DNA of 38,058 bases from positions 1 to 38,058 of the forward strand of contig JALHUR010000013.1 in assembly GCA_022867325.1 (NCBI GenBank), in the 5' to 3' direction. Source of the stretch: Candidatus Aminicenantota bacterium (lineage in GTDB: Bacteria; Acidobacteriota; Aminicenantia; Aminicenantales; JAFGBC01). The notes beneath the pieces are model-generated. The model searched no databases and was not told the DNA's origin. It worked only from the letters and a program-made list of their open reading frames with translations. Made by a program: the position numbers and the translations under genes. This document shows positions 20,144 to 28,203 of the stretch, piece after piece. The first letter of the stretch is position 1. Each line of letters opens with the position of its first letter.

Positions 20144-22639
20144 ATGTCCATCGAATGTCCGAAGTGTCATTCCGAGAATATTGACACGTCAAGATTCTGC
20201 AGCAGTTGCGCCGCACCTTTGGGCCAGGCCGCCGCGCCCCTCGTCTCCCTGACGAAGACCCTGGCGATACCTCTTCCTGTTTTATCCAAGGACATCCTCA
20301 TCGCCGGGAAGTACCGCATCGTGGAAGAGATCGGTCGCGGCGGGATGGGCATTGTCTACAAGGCCGAGGACATCAAGCTTAAGCGCTGTATCGCCCTGAA
20401 ATTTCTCCCGCCTCATCTCATGAGCTCGCCCGAGTTCAAGGAGCGTTTTCTCATCGAAGCCCAGGCGGCCGCGGCTCTGTCCCATCCGAACATCTGCGTC
20501 ATCCATGAAGTCGGGGAGAGCGAAGAACGCCCCTACATCGCCATGGAATATGTGGAAGGGGAGACCCTCCGGGACAAGATCAAGAAAGGGCCGTTAAGGA
20601 CTGAAGAGGGTCTGGATATTACCATCCAGGTCGCCGCCGGTCTGGGCGAAGCCCACCACAAGGGCATCATCCACCGGGACATCAAGAGCGCGAACATCAT
20701 GGTCACGAATAAAGGCCAAGCCAAGGTCATGGACTTCGGGCTGGCCAAGCTTCGGAGTGGGAGCTCGCTGACAAAGAGCCAGACGACGCTGGGCACGGTC
20801 GCCTACATGTCCCCCGAGCAGGCGCGAGGCGGCGATTTGGATCAGCGGACGGACATCTGGTCGCTGGGCGTCGTTCTTTACGAAATGCTATCGGGAAAGC
20901 CGCCTTTCCGGGGAGATCACGACCAGGCCGTGATTTACTCTATCCTCCATGAGGAACCGGAGGCCCTGACCAAGGCCCGTTCCAACGCTCCGTCCGGGCT
21001 GGAGCAGATCGTCGGTCAGGCTTTGGTCAAGAACCCTGCCCATCGCTACCGGACCATGGAGGAATTCCGCGAAGACCTCGAGGCCGTCGCCGAAGGTCTC
21101 AAACCCCGCATAGCTAGGCCGCAGTGGATCAGGGCCAAGATACTCGGGATCAGAAAGGCTTATCTCTATGCCGCGGCCGCCGTGCTGGCGGTTCTTGTGG
21201 GTCTCAATGTGGGTGGGGTGCGCGACCTCCTCCTGGGGAATCCGAAGGGAACCATCATCCGTTCGCTGGCCGTTTTGCCCCTGGAGAATCTCTCGGGCGA
21301 CAAGGAACAAGAATATTTCGCCGATGGCATGACCGAAGAATTGATCACCACCCTGGCCAAGATGGGATCGCTCCGCCTGATCTCGCGGACCTCGATGATG
21401 CAGTACAAGGGTACCCAGAAGCCCTTGCCTCAGATCGCCAGGGAATTGAATGTCGAGGCTGTGATTGAAGGTTCGGTGATGCTCGAGGGCGGCCGGATGC
21501 GCATCACGGCGCAGCTCATCCAAGCCTCGTCGGACCGGCACCTTTGGGCCGAGAGCTACGAACGCGACTTGAGCAGCGTGCTAGCGTTGCAGAACGAAAT
21601 CGCGGGTGAGATTGCCGAGAAGGTCCATGCGGTGCTGACCCCAGCCGAGCAGGCCCGGCTGGCCGCGGCCCGGCCGGTCAATCCCGAGGCGTATGAAGCC
21701 TATCTGAAGGGAAAATTCTATTTGAACAAGATGACGCCGGAAGGATACGAGAAGGGCCTAGCCTACCTCAATCAGGCCATCGAAAAAGACCCGACCAACC
21801 CCATGCCTCATGCCGCGCTGGCGCTGGCGTACAGCATCATCGGCCACGAAAGGTTTCCCGATGCCCTTGCTCTGGCCAAAGCGGCCGCGCGCAAGGCAGA
21901 AGAGTTGGGCGGCGACCCTCCGGCGGAGATGTTACTGGCCTTCGGCATGACCAAACTCTATTCCGATTGGGATTACGAGGGGGCGGGCAAAGATCTGAAA
22001 CGCGCCATCGAACTGAACTCGAGTCTCGGCGAGGCCCATAGAGATTACTCGTGGTATCTCTTCCTCCCCGGCCGGCGGGATGAAGCCCTGGCGGAAATGA
22101 AACGGGCACAAGAGGTTGAGCCGCTCAATCCCCTGTTCTACGCCGATCGGGGCTGGCAATATTGGTGGGCGGGGCAGATTGACAAAGGGATAGAGGAGGC
22201 CCAAAAAGCGCTCGAGCTGGATCCTAATTTCAATGAGGCGCTCTGTCCCCTTGGATCGATGTATGCTGAAAAGGGGATGTTCGCCGAAGCCATTGCCACC
22301 CACCGGAAGCTCGCCGAGGTGGATCCTGCCTGGAGGTGGTCTCTGGTCACGACCCTTGCGCAGTCGGGCCCTGCTAGCGAGGCGCGCCAGACGCTGGCCA
22401 AGTTCTTCAAAGAGAAACCCGAGGCCACGGGCGCCTGGGCGGGATGGTTTCTGGCTGAAGCTTATGCAGCCCTCGGGGAAAAGGATGAAGCTTTTCGCTG
22501 GCTAGAAGCGGCTTACCAGGAGCGCCATAGCTTCCTTCCGTGGATCAATGACAATCCCGCTTACGCGCCTTTACGCTCGGACCCGCGTTTCCAGGACCTG
22601 CGGCGCCGGATGGGCCTCCCCGTAGAAGAAAGGAAATAG
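20144..22639 (+). CDS. Membrane Ser/Thr protein kinase with zinc ribbon, FlgO/TolB-like domain and TPRs
   Basis: The 831-residue product has five parts. A zinc ribbon (C5, C8, C19, C22) is followed by a Hanks-type kinase at about 55-330, with IGRGGMGIVYKAED, Lys86 in IALKFL, HRDIKSANIM (Asp179), Asp197 of DFG and YMSPEQA. A single membrane span lies near 345-365 (YLYAAAAVLAVLVGLNVGG). Then comes SLAVLPLENLSGDKEQEYFADGMTEELITTLA, the TolB/FlgO-like domain often fused to such kinases and adenylate cyclases, and finally at least five TPRs to the C-terminus (GEAHRDYSWYLFLPGRRDEALAEMKRA). All catalytic residues are present. The ATG at 20144 has GGGGAGGAAGGGA upstream and fits the promoter. This architecture is common in Acidobacteriota; the substrate is unknown. 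Both ends have independent neighbours. Confidence 0.93.
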   Translation: MSIECPKCHSENIDTSRFCSSCAAPLGQAAAPLVSLTKTLAIPLPVLSKDILIAGKYRIVEEIGRGGMGIVYKAEDIKLKRCIALKFLPPHLMSSPEFKERFLIEAQAAAALSHPNICVIHEVGESEERPYIAMEYVEGETLRDKIKKGPLRTEEGLDITIQVAAGLGEAHHKGIIHRDIKSANIMVTNKGQAKVMDFGLAKLRSGSSLTKSQTTLGTVAYMSPEQARGGDLDQRTDIWSLGVVLYEMLSGKPPFRGDHDQAVIYSILHEEPEALTKARSNAPSGLEQIVGQALVKNPAHRYRTMEEFREDLEAVAEGLKPRIARPQWIRAKILGIRKAYLYAAAAVLAVLVGLNVGGVRDLLLGNPKGTIIRSLAVLPLENLSGDKEQEYFADGMTEELITTLAKMGSLRLISRTSMMQYKGTQKPLPQIARELNVEAVIEGSVMLEGGRMRITAQLIQASSDRHLWAESYERDLSSVLALQNEIAGEIAEKVHAVLTPAEQARLAAARPVNPEAYEAYLKGKFYLNKMTPEGYEKGLAYLNQAIEKDPTNPMPHAALALAYSIIGHERFPDALALAKAAARKAEELGGDPPAEMLLAFGMTKLYSDWDYEGAGKDLKRAIELNSSLGEAHRDYSWYLFLPGRRDEALAEMKRAQEVEPLNPLFYADRGWQYWWAGQIDKGIEEAQKALELDPNFNEALCPLGSMYAEKGMFAEAIATHRKLAEVDPAWRWSLVTTLAQSGPASEARQTLAKFFKEKPEATGAWAGWFLAEAYAALGEKDEAFRWLEAAYQERHSFLPWINDNPAYAPLRSDPRFQDLRRRMGLPVEERK

Positions 22640-22924
22640 ACAGATCACGTTCGCCGTCGAGGGCAGATCCGCCCGGGTCGAAAAGCCTCCGTGAACCGAT
22701 TAGGGGGGCTTCTGCGGCGGAAAGGACCCGCCGCCTAAAGCCGCTTGTCTCGAATTTTTGTTGGCCGCTCGTCCGCCGGTCGAATATTTCTCCTAAAGCT
22801 CTCTCATGCCGGATGAGGAGGCCGCGATGAACGGCCGGATGAAATAATTTCCTCTCCTATAAAGCCGACGAAATCCCCACTTCGAGCTTTTAAAAGCGAA
22901 TAGTTGATCCCGAAAAGTTGCCGA
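22640..22924. other. Intergenic stretch with one GC-rich hairpin
   Basis: Between the kinase stop and the M28 promoter I find no supported gene. The only structure is GCGGCGG / CCGCCGC (22714-22720 and 22728-22734, 7-base loop). It could end the kinase transcript, but no T-run follows directly. Confidence 0.35.
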
Positions 22925-22953
22925 TTGCGTGGGCCGCGATTGAGTGCTATAGT
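22925..22953 (+). promoter_or_regulatory. Sigma70-type promoter of the M28 peptidase gene
   Basis: TTGCGT (22925-22930), a 17-nt spacer and TATAGT (22948-22953) form a good promoter 77 nt before the TTG start codon. Confidence 0.65.
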
Positions 22954-23030
22954 GCCCGAGAGTCGACTCCCTGCCTTTCCGAGGAAGGGTTCTGCCTGGT
23001 ATTGAGCTCGACATGAATAAGGAGGCAGCC

Positions 23031-24599
23031 TTGAACAAAAAGTCATCCCGGCGTTTACTTGCCGTCATCATCCTGGCCCTGATTTTTACCGTTCAGATCG
23101 TCGCCCAGGAAAAGGTCGATCTTCAAATCGTCCAACGCATCCGCAAAGAGGGGCTGGAAAATTCCAAGGTCATGGACTACTTGAGCTATCTCAGCGACGT
23201 CTGCGGCCCCCGCCTGTCGGAGTCTCCCCAATACCGCAAAGCGGGGGAGTGGGTGGTGGGCAAGCTCAAGGAACTCGGCCTGGCCAACGCGCAAATGGAG
23301 CCGTGGGGAACCTTCGGCCGCGGCTGGGAAATGCAGAAGATCTACGCCGCGATGACCGCTCCCCAGTACATGCCTTTGATCGCCTATCCCAAGGCGTGGA
23401 CCCCCGGCACCAATGGAATCGTCAAGGGCAATCCGGTCCTGATCGAAGTCACTAAGGCCGCCGACTTCGATAAATACAAGGGCAAGCTCAAGGGAGCCAT
23501 CGTCCTGACCCAGGCCGAAAAACCGCTCGAGATCTCCTTCGAACCGATGGCCGAACGACTGTCGGAGGATGGGCTGAAGAAGCTCGTCATTGCCCCCGAA
23601 CCGGGCGCCAGGCCGCCCTTCGGGCCAACGATGCAGGAGATGATGGCCCGTCAACAGTTGCAGGCGGCGATTAATAAATTCTTAAAGGACGAAGGAGCCG
23701 CCGTCCTGCTCGAGCCCAGCCGGGGAAAATACGGGACGGTCTTCGTCCAGGGCGGCGGATCCCAGATGAAGGGCGCCACCGAGCCTCCGCCCTCGGTCGT
23801 CGTCTCGGTCGAACAGTACAATCGGATCGTCCGCATCCTGAAGCTGAAAGTCCCGGTCGAGATCGAGGTCGAAGTCCAGGCCCGTTTCCTGGACGACGAT
23901 CCCCAGGGAACGAACGTCATCGCCGAAATCCCGGGCGTCGATAAGAAGCTGAAGGGGGAGGTCGTCATGCTGGGCGGACATTTCGATACCTGGCATGCGG
24001 GCACCGGGGCCACGGACGACGGTGCCGGCTGCGCCGTGGCCATGGAGGCGGTCAGGATCTTGAAGGCCCTGGGCGTCCGGCCCCGCCGCACCATCCGAGT
24101 GGCCATGTGGGACGCCGAGGAGCAAGGATTAATCGGCTCGCGGGAGTACGTCAAGAATCATTTCTTCGATCGGGTCAAGAAAGAGAAAAAGCCGGAATAC
24201 GACAGGCTGTCGGCCTATTTCAACTTCGACAACGGCAGCGGGAAGATCCGCGGCGTCCACGCCCAAGGCAACCTCGCGGCCGCCCCCATCCTTGAGGAAT
24301 GGCTGAAGCCTTTCCATGATCTCGGGGCGCAAACCGTGACGCTTCGCAACACGGGCGGCACCGACCACCTGTCCTTCGACGGGGTCGGCTTGCCGGGGTT
24401 CCAGTTCATTCAGGATGAATTGGAATACGACACTCTCACCCATCACTCGAACATGGACGTTTACGACCATATCTCGAAAGGGGACTTGATCCAGGCGGCG
24501 ACGATCATGGCCTCGTTCGTCTACAATGCGGCCATGCGGGACGCGAAGCTGCCCAGGAAATATTTCGACCCCAACGCCCCGCCGCGGGGCATGTTTTAG
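23031..24599 (+). CDS. Exported M28-family metallo-aminopeptidase/carboxypeptidase
   Basis: The product is 522 residues from a TTG start at 23031. An ATG at 23013 is in frame, but it lies six codons upstream and the perfect ribosome site AAGGAGG (23019-23025) falls inside that extension, five bases before the TTG. From the TTG the chain opens with a textbook signal peptide (MNKKSSRRLLAVIILALIFTVQIVAQ). A protease-associated (PA) domain is inserted at about 130-290. The two-zinc M28 site is complete: H317 in GGHFDTWH, D329 in GATDDGAG, the Glu pair in DAEEQGLIGS, the Asp in FNFDNGSG, and the late His in THHSNMDVYDH. It should remove amino acids from peptides in the periplasm, complementing the M14 enzyme. 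Confidence 0.93.
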   Translation: MNKKSSRRLLAVIILALIFTVQIVAQEKVDLQIVQRIRKEGLENSKVMDYLSYLSDVCGPRLSESPQYRKAGEWVVGKLKELGLANAQMEPWGTFGRGWEMQKIYAAMTAPQYMPLIAYPKAWTPGTNGIVKGNPVLIEVTKAADFDKYKGKLKGAIVLTQAEKPLEISFEPMAERLSEDGLKKLVIAPEPGARPPFGPTMQEMMARQQLQAAINKFLKDEGAAVLLEPSRGKYGTVFVQGGGSQMKGATEPPPSVVVSVEQYNRIVRILKLKVPVEIEVEVQARFLDDDPQGTNVIAEIPGVDKKLKGEVVMLGGHFDTWHAGTGATDDGAGCAVAMEAVRILKALGVRPRRTIRVAMWDAEEQGLIGSREYVKNHFFDRVKKEKKPEYDRLSAYFNFDNGSGKIRGVHAQGNLAAAPILEEWLKPFHDLGAQTVTLRNTGGTDHLSFDGVGLPGFQFIQDELEYDTLTHHSNMDVYDHISKGDLIQAATIMASFVYNAAMRDAKLPRKYFDPNAPPRGMF

Positions 24600-24622
24600 G
24601 CCGACGCTCCGGGACCGCGGCC

Positions 24623-25513
24623 TCAGCGCAACAGCCCGAGCTTTTCGATGAGCCCGCGCAGCTCGGTCTTGCCTTTATCGGGCACATCGCCCAGCGGCAA
24701 CCGGCACGGCCCGCCGTGGAATCCCTGGAGGTCGAGGCAGTACTTGAGGCCCGGGATGCCGTACGTCTCCATCACGGCCCGGTTGAGGGGGATGAGGGCC
24801 TTCTGTATCTCGAAGGCCTGTTCCAGCTTCTTCTCCAGAAACAGGGTGTAGACTTCGGCGCAGAGACCCGGCGCCGCGTTGGCGACGGCCAGGATGGCGC
24901 CGCTCGCGCCCAAGGCCAGGCCCGGCAGGAAGACGTAGCCCGAGCCGAGGAGATAGCTGAAGTCGGATTTGACCTTGAGCAGGACCTCGGCGATCATGGC
25001 CAGGTTGCCGCCGCTCTCCTTGATCGCGACGATCTTGGGGTGGGCGGCCAGCTCGACGACGAGGGCCGTCTCGAGATTGATGCCCGTGTTCGGGGGGACG
25101 TTGTAGATGATGACCGGGACGCGGCTCTGATCGGCCACGGTCAGATAGTGGCGGCGGAGCGCCTCGCGATCCATCTTGGCCTTGTAGTAGGCGGGCGGCC
25201 GGACCAGGACGGCGTCGATACCGAGGCCGGCCAGGCGGTTGCCGAATTCGATCGTCTGCCGGGTCGATTCCCGGGCCGTGCCGGCGATGACCTTCATCCC
25301 GGCCGCGGCCGACTCGCGGGCCGTCCGGACCAAACGCTCCGATTCGCCGTCGTCGAGGTGGACGCATTCGCCGGTCGAACCCAGGACGACGAACCCGGAC
25401 AGGCCGTACTTGTTGTACATATGGATGTTGTCCCGGAATCGGTCGAAGGCCACGGCGTCCCCGGAGAAGGGCGTCGTCAGGGCCGGGAAGATGCCGAAGA
25501 GCGGGGTTTTCAT
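24623..25513 (-). CDS. DapA-family aldolase (dihydrodipicolinate synthase / N-acetylneuraminate lyase type)
   Basis: The product is 296 residues from the ATG at 25513, which follows CAGGAGGA. It is a class I aldolase TIM barrel with the family's fixed residues: GSTGE (45-49), Tyr137 in VIIYNVPPNTG and the Schiff-base Lys165 in IVAIKESGGN, equivalent to Tyr133 and Lys161 of E. coli DapA. The substrate cannot be read from these. It may make dihydrodipicolinate for lysine and peptidoglycan, or cleave a keto-sugar acid or hydroxy-oxoglutarate. No other lysine gene adjoins it. It is the last gene of a three-gene operon with cobO and a small zincin, 29 nt downstream of the latter. Confidence 0.9.
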   Translation of the reverse strand: MKTPLFGIFPALTTPFSGDAVAFDRFRDNIHMYNKYGLSGFVVLGSTGECVHLDDGESERLVRTARESAAAGMKVIAGTARESTRQTIEFGNRLAGLGIDAVLVRPPAYYKAKMDREALRRHYLTVADQSRVPVIIYNVPPNTGINLETALVVELAAHPKIVAIKESGGNLAMIAEVLLKVKSDFSYLLGSGYVFLPGLALGASGAILAVANAAPGLCAEVYTLFLEKKLEQAFEIQKALIPLNRAVMETYGIPGLKYCLDLQGFHGGPCRLPLGDVPDKGKTELRGLIEKLGLLR

Positions 25514-25542
25514 GTCGGGTATCCTCCTGGATTTTATCCGCG

Positions 25543-25920
25543 TCACCAGTCGTCGTCGCCTTCGATCTTCCGGAGCTCCCGGTCGCTCATGCCGAAGAAG
25601 TGGCCGACCTCGTGGAGGACGACCTCGCGGACCTTGGCCTTGATCGCCTCGTCGGTCCGGCAGAACTCCTCGATCGGCTCCTGATAGATGACGATGACGT
25701 CGGGCGGTATATTGCCGTAGTAGGGGCCTCGGTGGTGAAGGGGGACGCCGTGGTAGAGACCGAGAAGGGTCCGGCCGGGAGAGGCGCCCATGTCCCGCAG
25801 GGTCCGCGGCGAAGGCCGGGCTTCGACCATGACCGCGATGTTCTCGAGATGCTTCTTGAACTTGGGAGGGAGGTGGACCAGGGCCTCCTCAACGAGCTTC
25901 TCGAACTTCGCTCTGTCCAT
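25543..25920 (-). CDS. Minimal zincin metallopeptidase-family protein
   Basis: The 125-residue product carries VVLHEVGHFFGMSDRELRKIE near its C-terminus. This HExxHxxG site is that of the small 'metallopeptidase family' (DUF1025 type), where a compact domain holds a single zinc. Upstream are the conserved GLYHGVPL and PDVIVIYQEPIEEF segments. There is no signal peptide, so it is cytoplasmic; peptidase activity in this family is inferred from the motif more than shown. The start at 25920 lies 20 nt after the cobO stop with a weak ribosome site (GGGACTGAG), so translation is probably coupled in the operon. The family is widespread and usually encoded near housekeeping genes. Confidence 0.88.
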   Translation of the reverse strand: MDRAKFEKLVEEALVHLPPKFKKHLENIAVMVEARPSPRTLRDMGASPGRTLLGLYHGVPLHHRGPYYGNIPPDVIVIYQEPIEEFCRTDEAIKAKVREVVLHEVGHFFGMSDRELRKIEGDDDW

Positions 25921-25940
25921 GGCTCAGTCCCGTCGCATCG

Positions 25941-26480
25941 TCATTTCTCGATGCCTATCCGGGCGCGGACGCCTTTGTCCGAGTAGTGCTTGCGTTCCTT
26001 CATCTCGGTCACCAGGTCGGCCCGGCGCAGGATGGAGGGCCGGGCTGATCGGCCGGTCAGGACGACCTCGACATCGGCGGGTCTCCGGTCGAGGAAAGCG
26101 AGGACGTCCTTTTCCGGGATGAGGTCCAAGTCGACCGCGACGTTGACCTCGTCGAGGACGACGATCCGGTAGCGGCCGGAGAGCATGGCCTTGAGGCAGC
26201 GCGCCAGGCCGCGCCCGGCCCTGTCGATATCCTCGCGGTCGGGGTCTCCGTCAAGCCGGACGAATCCCCGGCGCCCGAACCGCTCGATCGCGATAAGAGG
26301 CGATAGACGACGGGCCGCCTTGAGCTCGCCCGTCGGCCGGCCCTTCAGGAACTGGCCGATATAGGTCGCGAAGCCGTGGCCGGCGGCGCGGAGGGCGAGG
26401 CCGAGCGCGGCCGTCGTCTTGCCCTTGCCGTCGCCGGTGTAGACCTGGACGCGGCCTTGGAACGACGAAGGAGCGGACAT
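25941..26480 (-). CDS. cobO: Cob(I)yrinic acid a,c-diamide adenosyltransferase
   Basis: The 179-residue product is a CobA/CobO/BtuR-type ATP:corrinoid adenosyltransferase. It has the P-loop GDGKGKTTAALGLALRAAGHG, the IGQFLKG segment, IVVLDEVNVAVDLDLI with the acidic pair, and VVLTGRSARPSILRRADLVTEM near the end. Length and order match the family. The enzyme transfers adenosine from ATP to cob(I)alamin or its precursors, yielding the coenzyme used by radical mutases, and can act in de novo synthesis or salvage. No other cobalamin gene is in the window, so salvage is at least possible. It is the first gene of the minus-strand operon. No ribosome site precedes the ATG, and the promoter spacing points to a leaderless mRNA. 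Confidence 0.93.
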   Translation of the reverse strand: MSAPSSFQGRVQVYTGDGKGKTTAALGLALRAAGHGFATYIGQFLKGRPTGELKAARRLSPLIAIERFGRRGFVRLDGDPDREDIDRAGRGLARCLKAMLSGRYRIVVLDEVNVAVDLDLIPEKDVLAFLDRRPADVEVVLTGRSARPSILRRADLVTEMKERKHYSDKGVRARIGIEK

Positions 26481-26486
26481 AGTGAA

Positions 26487-26495
26487 ATTTTAACA
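26487..26495 (-). promoter_or_regulatory. Extended -10 promoter of cobO, leaderless geometry
   Basis: On the minus strand TGT then TAAAAT (26492-26487) is an extended -10 element. Six bases separate it from the A of the cobO ATG at 26480, so transcription would begin at the start codon itself. No -35 box and no Shine-Dalgarno sequence are visible. Confidence 0.6.
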
Positions 26496-26527
26496 TAAAA
26501 AACGGTGACGCCGCTGCCGTTTCCTTA

Positions 26528-26536
26528 TGATATAAT
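26528..26536 (+). promoter_or_regulatory. Extended -10 promoter of serS, leaderless geometry
   Basis: TGA followed by a perfect TATAAT (26531-26536) is an extended -10 element. Six bases separate it from the serS ATG at 26543, again placing the transcription start at the start codon. No -35 box or ribosome site is visible. Confidence 0.7.
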
Positions 26537-26542
26537 TTCGGC

Positions 26543-27814
26543 ATGCTGGATCCCAAATTCGTCCTGGAGAACAAGGACCTCGTCCTGGCCAAGACCGTCT
26601 CGCGCGGCCTCGCCATCAACCTCGACGAATTCGTCCGCCTGTCCGAGGTCAAGAAGGACACCCTGCGCAAGGCCGAGGAACTCCGGGCCAAGCGCAACTC
26701 GGCCTCCGAACAGGTCGCCAAGCTCAAACGCGAGAAAAATGACGCCTCGGCCATCATCGCCGAGATGAAGGGCGTCGGGGACGAGATCAAGGCCCTCGAT
26801 GACGATCTCCGCCGCCTCGAGGACGAGATCCGGCTGACCCTCCTCAACATTCCCAACCCGCCCCACGACTCGGTCCCGGTCGGCAAGGACGCTTCCGGGA
26901 ACGTCGAGGTCCGGCGCGCCGGCGAGCCGCCCCGCTTCGACTTCAAGCCGCTCGCCCATTGGGATATCGGTGCGAACTTGGGGATCCTCGACTTCGAGCG
27001 GGCCGCCAAGATCGCCGGCTCCCGTTTCGCCGTCTATCTCGGCCCGGGCGCGCGTCTCGAGCGGGCCCTGATCAATTTCATGCTCGACATCCACACCCGG
27101 GAACGGGGTTTCCTGGAAGTCCTGCCCCCGTTCATCGCCAACGCCGAGAGCTTGACCGGGACGGGCAATCTCCCCAAATTCGCCGCGGACCTTTTCAAGA
27201 TCGAGGGTGTTCCTTGGTATCTCGTCCCGACGGCCGAAGTGCCGCTCACGAATTATCACAGGGACGAGATCCTCGATGGCGCCATCCTGCCGCGGCGCCT
27301 GGCGGCCTATACGCCCTGTTTCCGGAGCGAGGCCGGGTCCTACGGCAAGGACATCCGCGGCCTCATCCGCCAGCATCAGTTCAACAAGGTCGAAATGATG
27401 ACCTTCAGCCTCCCCGAGGCGTCCTTCGACGAGCTCGAGTGGATGACAACCGGCGCCGAGGAGGTCCTGCGGCGTCTCGGGCTGGCCTACCGGGTCGTCC
27501 TCCTCTGCGCGGGCGACATGGGCTTCGCGAGCATGAAAACCTACGACCTCGAGGTCTGGATGCCGTCCCGGGACGGCTACCTGGAGATATCCTCCTGCTC
27601 GAACTGCGGCGACTTCCAAGCCCGGCGGGCCAACATCCGCTTCCGCCGCGAGCCCAAGGCCAAGCCTGAATTCGTCCATACCCTGAACGGATCGGGGCTG
27701 GCCGTGGGCCGGACGGTGAGCGCCATCCTCGAGAACTTCCAACGGCCCGACGGCTCGGTCGTTATTCCCGAGGCGCTCCGCCCCTACATGGATGGCCTGG
27801 AGCGGATCTCCTGA
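26543..27814 (+). CDS. serS: Seryl-tRNA synthetase
   Basis: The 423-residue product is full length. The N-terminal 110 residues form the antiparallel coiled-coil arm that grips the long variable arm of tRNA-Ser ([36 protein letters not shown]). The class II core follows: TAEVPLTN, motif 2 [27 protein letters not shown] with its ATP-binding arginine, [15 protein letters not shown], and motif 3 [16 protein letters not shown]. The cytoplasmic enzyme charges tRNA-Ser. Two of its substrates, tRNA-Ser(UGA) and tRNA-Ser(GCU), are encoded 5 kb downstream. It is divergent from cobO with 62 nt between start codons, and both genes appear leaderless. IS91-type debris begins just after its stop. Confidence 0.96.
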   Translation: MLDPKFVLENKDLVLAKTVSRGLAINLDEFVRLSEVKKDTLRKAEELRAKRNSASEQVAKLKREKNDASAIIAEMKGVGDEIKALDDDLRRLEDEIRLTLLNIPNPPHDSVPVGKDASGNVEVRRAGEPPRFDFKPLAHWDIGANLGILDFERAAKIAGSRFAVYLGPGARLERALINFMLDIHTRERGFLEVLPPFIANAESLTGTGNLPKFAADLFKIEGVPWYLVPTAEVPLTNYHRDEILDGAILPRRLAAYTPCFRSEAGSYGKDIRGLIRQHQFNKVEMMTFSLPEASFDELEWMTTGAEEVLRRLGLAYRVVLLCAGDMGFASMKTYDLEVWMPSRDGYLEISSCSNCGDFQARRANIRFRREPKAKPEFVHTLNGSGLAVGRTVSAILENFQRPDGSVVIPEALRPYMDGLERIS

Positions 27815-27825
27815 AAATTCGGCGG

Positions 27826-27843
27826 CGCCTCATCAATGAGGCG
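27826..27843 (+). repeat. Short inverted repeat just after serS
   Basis: CGCCTCAT (27826-27833) and ATGAGGCG (27836-27843) are exact inverted copies, 12 nt after the serS stop. It would fold as a 6-bp GC-rich stem with a 6-base loop. No T-run follows, so a role in ending serS transcription is only possible. Confidence 0.35.
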
Positions 27844-27848
27844 GGCCC

Positions 27849-28001
27849 GACGTTAAGGACATCGTCGAGAAGTATCTGGGCTGCGGCAACCCGCGCGAGA
27901 TGGTTTTTGCGCCCCAAGATGCTTTCCGGGCGTCGATTCACGCGATTTTCGTGGTGATTGACATCGCCGCGCGGCCGGCGATATATTACCGACATGGTTA
28001 G
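27849..28001 (+). pseudogene. Degenerate fragment of an IS91-type transposase N-terminal region
   Basis: An open frame gives DVKDIVEKYLGCGNPREMVFAP and then runs on without resemblance to a stop at 27999-28001. The VEKYL.CGNP....FA pattern is what I recall just before the first CxxC zinc pair in IS91-family (Y2, rolling-circle) transposases, but the Cys pair is missing. A better-preserved piece of the same kind of protein, the part that comes next, lies at 32359-32523 on the same strand. The match is short, so this call is tentative. The rest of the gap to 28203 is A/T-rich with no gene I can support; TTGATT and other -35-like words occur but no convincing pair. Confidence 0.42.
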
Positions 28002-28203
28002 GAGGGGAGATTTAGTACGCGGAGCGAAAATCCGCCGCCCCGCGGAAAAAGCAAATTCTTAAACATCCCCATGACGTGAACTCATTTATTACCGGGAGCG
28101 ATAAATTGATTGCATGTTAGATTCTCAACAACCCAGAGTGGATCGGCATAATGCAGCAATCTATTTGATGCTTCCCTTAATAAGTCACTGCCGGGAGGTT
28201 TTC

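Noticed and set aside
25941-26543. Cobalamin riboswitch upstream of cobO
   Set aside because: The promoter spacing leaves no leader RNA, and no B12-box sequence is present between cobO and serS.
26525-27742. 405-codon minus-strand open frame opposite serS
   Set aside because: serS is unambiguous on the other strand; this frame covers it exactly and shows no motif.
28114-28203. N-terminal extension of the propeller gene from an ATG at 28114
   Set aside because: The ATG at 28204 has GGGAGG upstream and begins a signal peptide; the extension would bury it.
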